Below, piece after piece: positions 1 to 12,209 of a DNA stretch of 64,000 nucleotides. The translations under genes and the position numbers were made by a program. Location of the stretch: assembly GCA_964017045.1 (NCBI GenBank), contig OZ024807.1, forward strand, positions 19,637,813 through 19,701,812. Reading direction: 5' to 3'. The stretch is from Omphiscola glabra. Lineage: Eukaryota; Mollusca; Gastropoda; Lymnaeidae. Under the pieces are notes generated by a model, which saw only the letters and a program-made list of their open reading frames with translations, was not told the DNA's origin and ran no database searches. Numbering within the stretch: position 1 is the stretch's first letter; each line of letters starts with the position of its first letter.

Positions 1-500
1 ATGCTCGTATTTTAAAAGTTTACCCTAACTATTGGTTGTTAAATGTTGTTTTCCCCAATACTTGCTGCACACAACTTTTTTAAAGAACCCACAAAGATTC
101 AGTCACAGTAACTGTTTTGGAACTTTATTAGTAATATTAAATATATTGTATTATCCTAATAATCTAATATTTACTTTATTTACTTTTATCAAATACTCTA
201 TCTGTATTCAAATGAATAATTCGAAGCCTAGTATTAAGAATATCAAACATGTGTCTATTTTTTTTTTGCGATACAATATGTAGATCTTAGAAAAAGTAAT
301 TATTATTATCAACTGATTTTTTAAAGTCAAGTTTGTGATTGATCCAAGAGAATTTGTTTTGATAGATATCAAATAATATAACTTTAATCAATTAAAACAT
401 TCATAATGTGTATATGGATAAGTAACTCAAGGTTCATATTAATTACATACAAGAGCCATTGTTTTATTTTTTTTTTAAATAATAATGAAGCATAACTCAC

Positions 501-800
501 CTATTCTGATTTCACAATTGACTGTCTTAACGTAGTCATCTAGTCTGCATGCAGCATAATTTATGCTAAATTTAAATGCAGTCGATTCTTCAAAATTGCT
601 GTTATATCTCATTACGTTAAAGTCTCTTTTAATTATAGTTGATGTATTTAATGTCATATTCATCAAACATGGAGCTGCTGGGCTTGTACAGTGGAATTCT
701 AGATTAAATTCACCATTATGGATATGTTCCCTACAATTTGTATTTGAAACATCAACATGTCTTCCGTTGATTATAAGTGATTCTGTAATGTTCTTGATAT
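501..800 (-). CDS. Ig-like exon of the minus-strand gene
   Basis: Seen: a 300-base exon on the minus strand, phase 1 to phase 1, after acceptor atcataattag and before AG|GTGAGT. It reads DIKNITESLIINGRHVDV, NTNCREHIHNGEFNLEFHC, CLMNMTLNTS, then INYAACRLDDYVKTVNC. Six cysteines and several N-glycosylation sites are present. It resembles plus-strand exon 2 in size, phase and the CRxH and NMT segments, so the two genes look like paralogs. The gene continues off the left edge, and its transmembrane and tail exons are not in view. Confidence 0.68.
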
Positions 801-984
801 CTAATTATGATAAATACACAGGTTATACAGAATGGCAAGTATATTTGTTTATGATTAATACATTTTGATTGTATGTTATTAGTTCATTCTCAATTGTTAT
901 TCTTTAAAAGCATAATGGTTACAAATTTAGTATTACTGATATTACTTGTTGAGCGGGAGAAGGGTAGGAAAGAAGAAAAATGTG

Positions 985-1512
<528 letters not shown>

Positions 1513-2530
1513 GAGTACCTGCATTCGTTGCAATGACAATCAAAGAAAGACAGTTTTTGTGTTTTAATTATAATTATTATTTTGTAATTATTTTTTATAT
1601 AGAAATATTTGGTTTCTTTTCCGTTTGGTGCAATACATTAAAAAAAATTCGCCGCATCAGCAGGCCGCAGACAGTTGTCAATGTGAGACGCATGCATTTT
1701 CAAAATTTACTCCACAAACGTGTACCGATTGATAAACCATTGCAATAGCTCTGTTTGAACTGACATTTTTGTAGCTCATAAAAGAATGTAAGCTCTCGGC
1801 CTTAAACGGAAAGTTGTAAAATGAGTGTACTTATTCAGAAACCTACTTATAATGTCACACACAAACTGAAATGTCGCTATTTAAAATTGATTAAATTCCA
1901 TACACTCACGCAATAGCTCTGTTTTGGAATATATTTATAATTATCATATAAGAAAAATCAAACGTATAACCCCGACCACAAACAACATTTTTTTAAATGG
2001 TTGTACTTATTTAGAGACATTTGTATGCTTCAACGCAATCGGATAAATGGTATTTAACCCAAACAAAAATTATATTTATTTTGCTCATATAAGACAAAAG
2101 GATTTAGGTGACCCCGGCACCAAACTGAATATTATAAAAGTGTTGTACTAATACGGAACACATTTGTAGGCGAGTGGACAACTCACAAACATATGATGGC
2201 GATCAGATAGAAACGCATACGGAACATACAAAGATTTTTACCAAATACTATTTATATATTATATAATTTAAAATTACATATATATATATATATATATATC
2301 AAGGAACTAAAACTATTGTTCGGGACATCAGCATCTGCTAATGTTTTGCCCCGCAACAATTTCATTGGTTTGGTCACCTGGTCGGAAGAAGATCCCAACT
2401 TCCAAGCATTGTTGACCAATTAATCAATAATTTTAAAAATTACGTGTTTTTTTTCTAAAATTGTTCAAAATAATGCATAAATCTTGACCACAAAGAAAAA
2501 GTGTGTGATCATATATATACACTCTCTTCT
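1513..2530. other. Intron-like sequence, nothing recognised
   Basis: AT-rich sequence with a short TA run at about 2279-2299. No gene or clear element was recognised. Confidence 0.4.
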
Positions 2531-2539
2531 ATGTTCTGG

Positions 2540-2880
2540 TTCTGGTTCTGGTTCGGTACCTTGCTGCATCCATATACTGGCATATGTGCAACGGTTGGGG
2601 AAGCGATGTTGCCAATCTAACGGCCCCTAGCAGACGCCAGGGCGGCCTTGAAACTTTCCATCGTTGTCGAGTTCACGGCGGTATTGTCCAGGTTGTTCCA
2701 AGCAATTATGGTGCTTGGAAAAAATGACTGCTTATGTTGCACTGTGTTACTCCGAGGCACAGTGAAGCATTTGTTATTGTTTCGGGTGTAATTTCTCATG
2801 GGGTTGTCAGATGTTAAGTCAGTGTTAAGTGACTGTTTGGCTCTAATTAGGCTATACACTAATAATAATGTCATTTAAAC
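2540..2880 (-). mobile_element. LINE fragment, C-terminal end of a reverse transcriptase
   Basis: The minus strand reads SLIRAKQSLNTDLTSDNP, then HKQSFFPSTIIAWNNL and MESFKAALASARGR. The pattern SFFPxTIxxWNxL...SFKAAL is typical of the extreme C-terminus of Jockey/CR1-group LINE proteins. Only this end remains. Confidence 0.7.
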
Positions 2881-3210
2881 TTCCAATGAAGCCTGGTCTT
2901 CAATAATACATTTCCAAAAGTTGCTGTCTCTTGCAATATTCTTTAAATTTCCAAGCTATTCCTAAAGATCGATTAGGTCGTCTCGCTACATCTTTTTTTT
3001 TTAAATTTAAATCTGCAGTCTAGTTATATTTATTTATCAACATATCAAGATTATAAATTAATGAAGTGGACGGAGGCAAATTTGTAATTTGATACAATGT
3101 AGACATATACCGACAAAAATATATAAAATATATATTACATAAAAAAAAATATTAAGAAAAATAAACATAAATTGATAGTCAAATAGTATGTAATCTTGTC
3201 AGCAAGATAC

Positions 3211-3329
3211 ATATATACACACATACATACATTCACACATACATACATACTTACATACATACACACATACATGCACACATACATACATACATACATATAT
3301 ACATGCATACATACATACATGCATATATG

Positions 3330-3400
<71 letters not shown>

Positions 3401-3441
3401 GTACACATAAACAGACATACATTTATACATTTATACATACA

Positions 3442-3494
<53 letters not shown>

Positions 3495-3600
3495 GTACAC
3501 ATAAACAAACAGACATACATTTATACATTTATACATACAAACATACATAAATAGAAACTTACATACATACATGCATACATGCATTAACATATACTTGCGC
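3211..3600. repeat. (CATA)n and (TA)n microsatellite tract
   Basis: ACAT/CATA repeats merge into two long TA runs (about 3338-3399 and 3446-3493), with an internal near-duplicate unit around GTACACATAAACA. Open frames here are repeat artefacts. Confidence 0.95.
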
Positions 3601-3609
3601 AAATACAAA

Positions 3610-4550
3610 AAAAATAAATTAACAAGGAAAGTCAATGAGCTATATATTGATATATAAATGCGTGTTATTTATAAGTCACATATGCGTTCCTATGCCATTC
3701 AACCGACTGCGATAATACATTTGTGATTTGTTGTGCACACACCCACAAATGTTTCTAAATTAGGATTAGTGCCCGAAGCCTTATATTCCTTTTGTTGGTT
3801 TTATCTGCTCTATAAATATAATTTCAAACAAAGCTCATGCATTGATGGATCGACTGGAATCAAATGCAAATGACGATTTTTCAGTTTGTGTATGACATAA
3901 TTAAGTAGATTTCTAAATTAATACAACCATGTTTACAATATTCCGTTTTGAGCCGGGGTTACTAAATTCGTTTTTATTTACTAAATATGCTATACAAGTA
4001 TAATTGTAAACGTAGCTATGGCAACTTTGGATGAATCACTAAAGTGTTGAAGAAATTTTAAAAATCCATCTTTCTTATATGGACAGCTGTATGAGGCCTG
4101 CTCACGAATCTAAAAAAGAACTTCTAATTTATTCGCGTATGCACCAGACGGGAAAACAAAAATATTTTGTATGTAAAAGGCACTTTAAAAAAAATAATTG
4201 AAACATAAACACTTGATTTGGGCTTGTAATTACAGTTAGGAACTGCATGGTTCTTACAAAAACTGTTTACAAATCAAATACATATTTTAGTTGCAACCGA
4301 ATGATTTTCTTTAATGAACGTTATCATTTTTGAAAACACAAAGCATTGAAACTAACTTAAGAAATACAAAATAACAACAACTTTGAACGCTACTTTTAAA
4401 AACTTAATCATAAACACGCATGCATTTTTTAAAAAAATTGATGATACGACGAATCTTTGGGTACATTGCGCGTGAGTTTTTTATAGAGTAAACGTGTGAA
4501 GTATCCATCACTTCTAGTGTCAAATGCTCTGTTATATAGAGAAAAATATG
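3610..4550. other. Intron-like sequence, nothing recognised
   Basis: AT-rich sequence inside the minus-strand gene's intron. No coding or repeat structure recognised. Confidence 0.4.
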
Positions 4551-4555
4551 TATAT

Positions 4556-4992
4556 TGTCACGGACATATCGAGTGTTGATGTTATGTGTCCGTGTTTATA
4601 AATTTAATAGTAAGAAATAATGTTTGCTTTTGGGAATTCCCCAAATATCGCACCAAGCCTAACAAGTAATGAATGCGCTATGACGCAATTCCGGTTGGTG
4701 CGATATATATGGTGAAGAATTGTTGTTATGGACGTCAGGCTAAAACGGTTTCTTTTATAAGGAAAGATTGAGTGTTTTGTTTCTCTGGGCTGTTTTCAAC
4801 AATGAGCGGTATTGTTGTTGTGTCTTGGCACATCCAATAGGAAATTAAATAATATTTATTTCAAACACTATCTTAAAGTTATTATCAATAATTATCAGAG
4901 AGAAAGAAAACGGAGCTTAGGCTCTGATTCGTTTGTGTGTGTTTCTGTGGCTTTTGGAAGGGACCTAACCCCTAGACGACCTTCCCGCCACA
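4556..4992 (+). mobile_element. Possible solo LTR
   Basis: A 437-base block begins TGTCACGG and ends CCGCCACA, the TG...CA ends usual for LTRs. It has a TATA-like tttataagg near 4755 in its middle. No target duplication is clear and no internal retroelement genes are beside it. A Tigger element begins immediately after. Tentative. Confidence 0.35.
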
Positions 4993-5000
4993 TTTAAGTA

Positions 5001-5874
5001 CAGTGGAACCTCTCATAATGAGCATAATTCGTTCCATAATCTTACTCGTTAAGCGAAACACTCGTTAAACGAAACAATTTTCCTATACAAATCAATGTAA
5101 AATACGATAATGCAATCCATGCTGAAAAATACTAATTTTTAAAAAAATGTTATTAACATTTATTCAAATAAAATTACTTATGAATTGTTAAGGAGTGTAA
5201 CAACTTGAAATAATATTTAGATTTGAAACAAAAAATCGTAAATAAACATATTAATTTATGACAAATAATTAATCCTTTTTAACTAGAAAACTGTCTAAAG
5301 ACATTTGTTTTTTCCGACTCTGCAAAATTTGGCGAAAATGTGTCACAGCATTAGCATTGAATAAATTTGTAGCACGAATAGCCACCTCCTTATTAGGGTG
5401 ATGCTTCTCAATGTACGATGCAACAGTTTCCTATGCTTTCAGCATTTCTCATATTGCGCTAGAAGATTGTTGCTCTGTTACTTCCTCCTCCATTAATGAG
5501 TTCTCCTCCATAATTTCTTGCTGTCAAACACGCTGCAACTTAATAAGCTCTTTGGTGGTCAACTCTTGACTGTGCTCTTTCACAAGCTCTTCAATACCAT
5601 TGTTGTTTACCTCGAGTCCCATGATATTGACCAATGACACAATCTCGTTACTGTAGACTCCACAGGTGCTATTTCAAAATCACATTCAACAACACTCTCT
5701 GGCCAAAGTTTTTTTTCCAAGCAGAAGTGAATGTCGGGAAAAAAGGACTTCCCCTTTCTGGGTAACTCGTTATGCGAAATGTCGCTGGTTAAGGGAGCAA
5801 CTTCTTCACATTATTTTGTGCTCGTTATGCGAATTACTCGTTATCAGAGGTGCTCGTTATGAGAGGTTCCACAG
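5001..5874 (-). mobile_element. Pogo/Tigger-type DNA transposon, internally deleted
   Basis: Seen: terminal inverted repeats CAGTGGAACCTCTCATAA (left) and CTGTGGAACCTCTCATAA (right, read inward), flanked by TA on both sides. The minus strand holds a decayed transposase C-terminus: IEELVKEHSQELTTKELIKL, SYIEKHHPNKEVAIRATNLF, then KKQMSLDSFLVKK and a stop. The end matches the usual Tigger tail and contains a PIP-box-like QMSLDSFL. Internal stops show it is dead. Confidence 0.85.
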
Positions 5875-5959
5875 TACTTTTTTTTCAAAAAGCATGAACA
5901 TAAAATTACTACATTTCATTTTTAAAAAAAAAAAAAATCTGTATGTTTTTGAGACTTAC

Positions 5960-6155
5960 CATATATTTGTGGAAACTCTATAACGTCACTAAATATGTAT
6001 GTCGAATTTGAAGTAACAATCACTCCTCGCAATTGCGCTCGGCTTAATTTCAAATGAGCTCGTAGCCTTAAACTAAACTCAAAAGTGGACTTTCCAGTTA
6101 ATATGCAATGAAGTGAATCACTACCACAGTCCTGTGTGACGTTGAAAGTCTGAAA
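5960..6155 (-). CDS. Ig-like half-domain exon of the minus-strand gene
   Basis: Seen: minus-strand acceptor tactttcttcag, 65 residues, donor G|GTAAGT. Phase 0 to phase 1, the same as plus-strand exon 4. It encodes FQTFNVTQDCGSDSLHC, then STFEFSLRLRAHLKLS, ending VIEFPQIYG. It must be preceded by a phase-1-to-0 exon, which I did not find; the intron up to 11833 is filled with Helitron and LINE debris. A second acceptor six bases in (ending 6150) is also possible. Confidence 0.6.
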
Positions 6156-6159
6156 CTGA

Positions 6160-7170
6160 AGAAAGTAACATATCTTTCTTTTTTTTTTTTTTTTAAATTT
6201 TAATATACAACAATTTCTAGATTAACTTTTCTTAAAAATGTAATGGTTTGATTTTATTTTGTCTTAAGATTCAATTTTATATAATGGCATTTTGACATGG
6301 ATCGAGATACACAATTTTAAGATGTCTTTGAATCAAATTATATATTTACTTATCAATGTATAAAGTATTCTTTTAATCATCAAACACAGATTCATGCTTA
6401 TCTTGGCAATAAGTATTAACAATCACTTTTGTCTTTTAAATGGTTGTTATGGAACTTTGATTACTCACAAATTGTATTAAGCTTATCTTAAATTCTTAAT
6501 TCTTTAACTCTAGTTGTCGATTATTACTAAAAATCCATGTAGAAAATATTTAAATGACTCTAATTAATTTTTTGCTTCAAAATAATGATGGTATGGATCC
6601 TCACATTGGTTTATCTCCAAGAGTATGATAGCGTGCGTTGGACACAGCATTGCGTAATACAAAATACCCAAGTTTGGGTTTAAGTCAATAAAAGTAAAGA
6701 GCTTTTGTTTTGGATCAGAATGGCTATTCAGACAAATTTGGATGAGAAAGGTTGTTCATCATCTTCCATTACAAACACCATAGCGACATTGCCGGAGTAA
6801 TCTACACGAATCACAATGCTATTTTCTTTTTCCTACACTATAAGGCAACATGTCATACACTGCATATTTTCAAATGGGCTTGTTTATTCAGATTTTGTGA
6901 TCATGCTGTCGGTGGTACTTTGCGTATATATTTTCTGAAGCACCCGAAATACACCCCAGTGGAGAGCATTTTACAGTTATTTTCATCAAAGGTAAAATTC
7001 GTTGTATATCACATTTTGTGTTGTAAACTCTGCGGTATTTTTTTTTTAAATTTCCTTTTTGGTCAGTACCTAAAACATTTAACATAACTTGCTAAAAGTA
7101 CTTTGTTCTTAAAATTGTAAAATACATTTTTTTACTGAAAACTGGTAATGGCAAATAAATACATAATGGA
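6160..7170. other. Intron-like sequence, nothing firm
   Basis: AT-rich, with a poly-T run at 6178-6194 and some open frames around 6750-7087 on both strands without recognisable domains. The latter may be more Helitron debris. Confidence 0.3.
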
Positions 7171-7172
7171 TC

Positions 7173-9850
7173 CTACGTTTGTCTTTGACTTTTGTTGATG
7201 GTCATAGTAAAAAGTGTCCCAATGTAAACTATGTTCGTCTGCATCCATTTAAAAGACCCGGCTAGGATTTCACAGCCAATGGCTTTTGACATCATTTGCT
7301 TGATGATCGCTCTAGTGCGATTGCAAATACCTCTTGTTGAGTTAACTTTTCTTTCCAATATTAATAATGAATAGACTTTCAAGTTAAGTCTATTAGGGGA
7401 AGGCCTCTAGCTGCTTAAAGAAATCCATTGAAAAGTGTCTTGCTAAAAAGAATGTATGCTATTATATTATTTCATTCAGATTGAATTCGTCTATGAACAA
7501 TTTCAATAAGTTCAAGAGGCTCATGAGTGTGTGTTTGTGCAGTCAGGATTGCGTGGTTAGCAAAGATGTCATCTATTGATTGATTAACCCCAGGAAAGGC
7601 AGCAAAAACAATCTATCCATTTTTACTGCTGTGATTTTGACTATGCCCTCCTCTAATCCAAGCTCTTTGAATATTGCAATCCCAACTTTAAAATATATCG
7701 AAAAAGCTTTAGAATTCTGATTAGACCGTGCCCTCACTGACACGCATGTTTTTGTATCTACCGAAAAGAAAGACCGCATATCCAAATAATTTTTATCAGA
7801 GACAGTTGTTTATTTGCCTAAGAGTTCATTTTAAAGTGCGCCAATTGCTTTTACTAAATATTAAAGAGCGACCGAAAGTGATTTTCTTATTTTGGCGAAA
7901 ACCGAAACCAGGCCGATGGTTAAACATTACTTTTGTTTAAACTGAAGCCGAAACCAAACGTTTAACGAGACGTTTGGCCAAAACCGTTGCCGAAACCAAA
8001 AGCTTAAAGAGATTTTCGGCCGACACCGAATGGGTTAAATATTTTTAAATTCGTTCACCGTGAATATTAATAACTTATGAATACTTCGGCTTTTGCCATT
8101 TTAATTTAAAAAGTAATTTAAATTGCTTTAAAATATATTGAACGTAGACATTTTGGACCGGGTGGGAGTACTGCCAAATTCGTGCATAAGTAGACCCTTG
8201 GGCGTCGTTTGATATATAATTACAACGCTACATATACATATATATACAATAGTTATTGTAGCACTAATAAACTCAATTGTCACCTAAATATCAGTTATTA
8301 ATGTTATAAAAAATCAACCACAAAGTTTCGCGATTATCGTCATACTAATGCTTTGTGTTTTCATAAATAGCTGGAAAGATTTCTCTGTATTAATATTTAT
8401 TCTAGTAGCAACACACTTGTTTTTCCATACTGGTGTCGGAATTATTTAGTTCAGTGACTAGCCTCCCCCAATCTCATTTGTGGGGGAAAATATTTTTTTT
8501 AACCGCGTCTTTTCAAATTGTTGTTCTGATGTGACTCGATTGAGAATTGCAAAAGACATCTCAAAATCGTAAATTGGTCGCCGAAATTATAAAAGTAGGC
8601 TATTCTGCAGAAGGCCTACTACATACTTATTATAGGTACCATATTTGGTCCACCCATATGGGAAAAGCAAAGTGTAGCAGATTGAGTCACAGAAACAACT
8701 AAGGTGGATATATAGTAATATATTCATATTTCACTTTTGGATGCACATCTGCACTGTGAAAAACTATAGCAGTATCTCTTATTGCAGTTTGAACTATTGT
8801 TCTGCCGGGGTGCACATTATTAACTCTTTCTCTCAAGAATGTCATTCTATTTTCAATGGACGTTCGGTTTTACCGATTTGCCATTTCCATTTCGACTTGT
8901 TCATTTTTGATCATTTCATACATCAAAATCTTCACTCATACGAATTACACAGAAACAGCTTAACACATAATCACTACACCAAATGTGCGCACTAAACAAT
9001 TTAAATACCGATGTCTGTCAAAACTAACTTCAACCTTAAATTAAAAGCAATAGTACATTTACTACACCCGAGTGGCAACCGATTTGCTTGGCAAATATTT
9101 ATAAAGCCCATAGTTTAATATGAGGCTTAATTATTGGGGGGGGGGGGCAAAATTTCTTTGTACATTTTTTGGTGTCCACTCTGTAGTCTTTATTTAATGC
9201 GACTTTTGTATCGGTTCATGAGACTTGTACCTTGCATTTCTGAAAGGTTTTGTTCTTGAGAATGCAAAGTAAATTTTCGATGACTCAAGACTGGAGATGT
9301 TAAATAAAAGTTCAGTTCAAATCTTTATATTCTTCATTATGCTGCCATGTGATGGATCGATACTCTGGACCGAAAGAAAGACACCACTTTCAATTGGATT
9401 TTAGAGAGATTTTTTTTTATTTTCTGACCAATAGTTTTCTATAATAAACAGTGTGTCCAATGACTTTTATCCATGTAGAGGGGCCACGGAAGCATCATCC
9501 CATATAATACCTTTCACTTTCTTGGTTAATTTGCCGTATTAATCCTATGTCTAGTATAACATATTGATGTTTGATTTATTGGAATAGTCAGCGTGAAATG
9601 ACTGCGGGAAATTCTCTTCTTTCAGGCAAATTTGCTTCTAAGCTTGTAAATGCACATGACCAAAATAATTTTCTTTTTCTACTCATATAGTGCATGATTG
9701 TGTTGTAAAGATGATCATACCAATACTGCCAGCTACATCAATAAATAAAAGACATTTGTATAAGTTAGAATTTTCAATTGCTTCACTGATTTTGTCAAAA
9801 AGGCCCTTCTTTACTCTAGTTTAAGTATGTGAAACTTCTCTTTAGAACAT
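7173..9850 (-). mobile_element. Helitron helicase remnant
   Basis: The minus strand carries, in order from right to left, a P-loop-like FIDVAGSIG (about 9720-9746), a Walker B-like KGIIWDDAS (about 9492-9518), DDIFANHAILTAQT (about 7525-7570) and CNRTRAIIKQMMSKAIGCEI followed by FTMTINKSQRQT (about 7190-7330). These are Pif1-type helicase motifs of Helitrons; the last normally reads NKSQGQT. Stops, frameshifts and too long a gap in the middle show heavy decay or an insertion. It lies in the minus-strand gene's intron. Confidence 0.72.
7866..8035. repeat. Degenerate repeats of an ACCGAAACC-type motif
   Basis: The motif CCGAAACC and its variants recur at least five times, with GGCCGA and TTAAAC spacers. 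It lies inside the Helitron gap. Confidence 0.5.
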
Positions 9851-10139
9851 GTTTTTAGGGGAATAAGATCGTAATATTTTCTAGAATGGATTTCCTCGTC
9901 TCAAATTTTTAATACTAAATCTAAATTCGAATGTCCATGTGTGAGAAGTACACTTGCAAATTATTTATCCATCAAATTGAATAGAGAGCTTTTTCTCCAT
10001 CAAGAAAGTTTTTTCTTATAGTCTTCAATACGATTGTTCTTATATCTTTCGAAAAATGATTCTGCATTATTCTGAGTCATCATGATTAATCCACTTGCAA
10101 TGCTCGCTACTTGGAAAGTTGCAAAGGGAATATGATTAC

Positions 10140-11357
10140 TTCTCAAAGGCATTAGACCGTGTCAATGATAGTTTGCTTCTACAAAAAACTTCAGAGATAT
10201 GGGATCCAAGGCACTACTAAAACATGGATCTCTAGCTTCCTAAACAACCGTTGTCAAGCAGTAGTGGTGGACGGTGCAAGCTCGACCTTTGTCAATGTTA
10301 AGTCAGGGGTCCCCCAGGGCTGGTGCTTTGCCCCTGTTTGTTCCTAGCATACATGAATAAACTACCCGAGAAACTGACATCCCAAGCAAGATTGTTTGCA
10401 GATGACACAGCGGTATATAGGACGATCGCCAACAGATCTGAACAGGACCAGCTATAACAGGATCTCAATCTGTTGGCTGAGTGGGAGGCAAGCTGGGACA
10501 TGGAACTTCCTCCAGCCAAGTGCCTGTCACTGTCAGTATCTAGAAGTTGTACTCCTCTACACTACCCCTATGAAGTGCATGGCCATTTACTTGAGTCAGT
10601 TTCCTCCGTAATGTATCTGGGTGTTATCATTCAAAAAGAGGTCCGCTGGGGCGAGCATATTAACAATGCGTGCAACCAGGCAAACAAGACCTTGGGGTTC
10701 TTAAGGCGTAATCTAAAGATCAGCAACTCCAGTGTTAAAGAAAGAGCCTATAATGGTTTTGTCCGGCCGCTTTTAAATTGTGCATCTTCGGTCTAGGACC
10801 CGTTCACCCAGAAGAGCATCGACAGGTTGGAGGCAGTACAGCGACGGGCAGCTCGCCTTGCCCTGACCGCTACAGGAATACCTCTAGTGTTGGCAGCATG
10901 CTGGAAACACTGGGCTGGTCACTATTGGAGGAATGACGACGACTATCCAGGCTCTCCATGATTTACAAGATAAATAATGGACTAGTCCACTGCTCTGGCA
11001 TTAAACATAACTTCGTCCCTCTTTCCCATAGACAGCGACGAGGTCATGACAGGCAGTTCCAGCTCATACCAGAGAGAAGCCAGTATATGAACTGCTCATT
11101 CCTGTCAAAGACAATCAGGGACTGGAACAAGCTTTCAAAAGTAACAGTTTAGGCGACAACACTTGACTCATTTGCGTATATTGCCTCAGGCCTTCCAACC
11201 CCCAGTGTATGATACCCTTACGCAGTTACTCTTGTAACCAGCGAAATATCCTCATCAAAACCAGGCACAGAAACATTGCAAATCACATCTACATTCATAT
11301 GAGTAATAATGATCAATTAATTGATCGTGGGCCCTTAATATATAGAAGAAGAAGAAA
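10140..11357 (+). mobile_element. Non-LTR retrotransposon (Jockey/CR1-like) 3' half
   Basis: Reads RYGIQGTTKTWISSFLNNRC, SGVPQG, the catalytic RLFADDTAVYR, MYLGVIIQKEVRWGEHI, LDRLEAVQRRAARLAL-type text, and a C-terminus MNCSFLSKTIRDWNKL. Several frameshifts split it. The 3' end is (GAA)n after TATA, shared with the copies at 25.0 and 20.1 kb. Confidence 0.85.
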
Positions 11358-11832
11358 TGTATTCTTTTTTGTTGCAATTTACGGTAAATATCCTGCCTAT
11401 TGCAGTTACATGTCCTCTATTATGTGTTTTTGTTGTTGTTGTTTTTTTTAATTTTAGGTATACATTTCGGAAATTGTAAAGCATAAATACTTACGGGTTA
11501 ATAAATTAAAGTTTAAACCAAGAATTTCCATTGGACATGTTGTCTTTTTGACGTACAGCTAACGTTTTTTAACGGTTATAAAACATAGAATATGCTTGTC
11601 TACAAGATGGACATTAAATCTTTCCACACGATCAATTCGGTGGAGCATTTTTTATTCCCTGAGCCTCCAGCATTCTTCAGTTGAACTTAAAGAAGCATAA
11701 CAATTTATTTTAAACTGAATTAAAAATAAACTAAATTAAATTAGCTGTAGTTGTACCAATTAACAATCGTTTTACTGTAACATTATTATTTCAAATTTTG
11801 TGTTTAAATAATCACATTATTATTTATAGAAC

Positions 11833-12027
11833 CTACAGTTTTAAATGTTGGGTCCATGCTGCTCGTGTGTTGAAAGTAAACGACCTTTACAGATCGTTCA
11901 TTTGTTATGTCAACAATACTTTGAAATCCAACTGTATCAGTATCATTCAGAAGCCCATCAGTACATTGTGTAATACTATCTCCTTGATTATATGGCTTAA
12001 TCAAAATTGACTGACTTTGAACAAGTT
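11833..12027 (-). CDS. Ig-like exon of the minus-strand gene
   Basis: Seen: a 195-base open exon on the minus strand after a very good acceptor (tttcttaatccacag), phase 1 to phase 1. It reads ELVQSQSILIKPYNQGDS, then ITQCTDGLLNDTD, ending TFKTV. One Cys follows the B-strand-like segment; the usual partner is missing. The donor GTTCTA is weak. The Ig call rests mainly on context: phase, size, preceding signal peptide and following exons. Confidence 0.55.
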
Positions 12028-12209
12028 CTGTGGATTAAGAAATACAAATATTAAAAACTTTACTTTGGTACAATTGAAAAACTAATATGCTTTTATTTTT
12101 AAATATTTTAGGATACATAAGAGTTACTTTATTACTTTAGATTTGCCTTAAATTAGTCTTAGCCTATGCAAATAATAATATAATTCATATTTATCTAAAG
12201 TTGCGCTAA

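Noticed and set aside
563..868. Plus-strand frame of 101 codons
   Set aside because: It is antisense to the minus-strand Ig exon 501-800, which has proper splice sites and phases.
3135..3635. Open frames rich in Y-I and C-M-Y
   Set aside because: They come from CATA and TA repeats.
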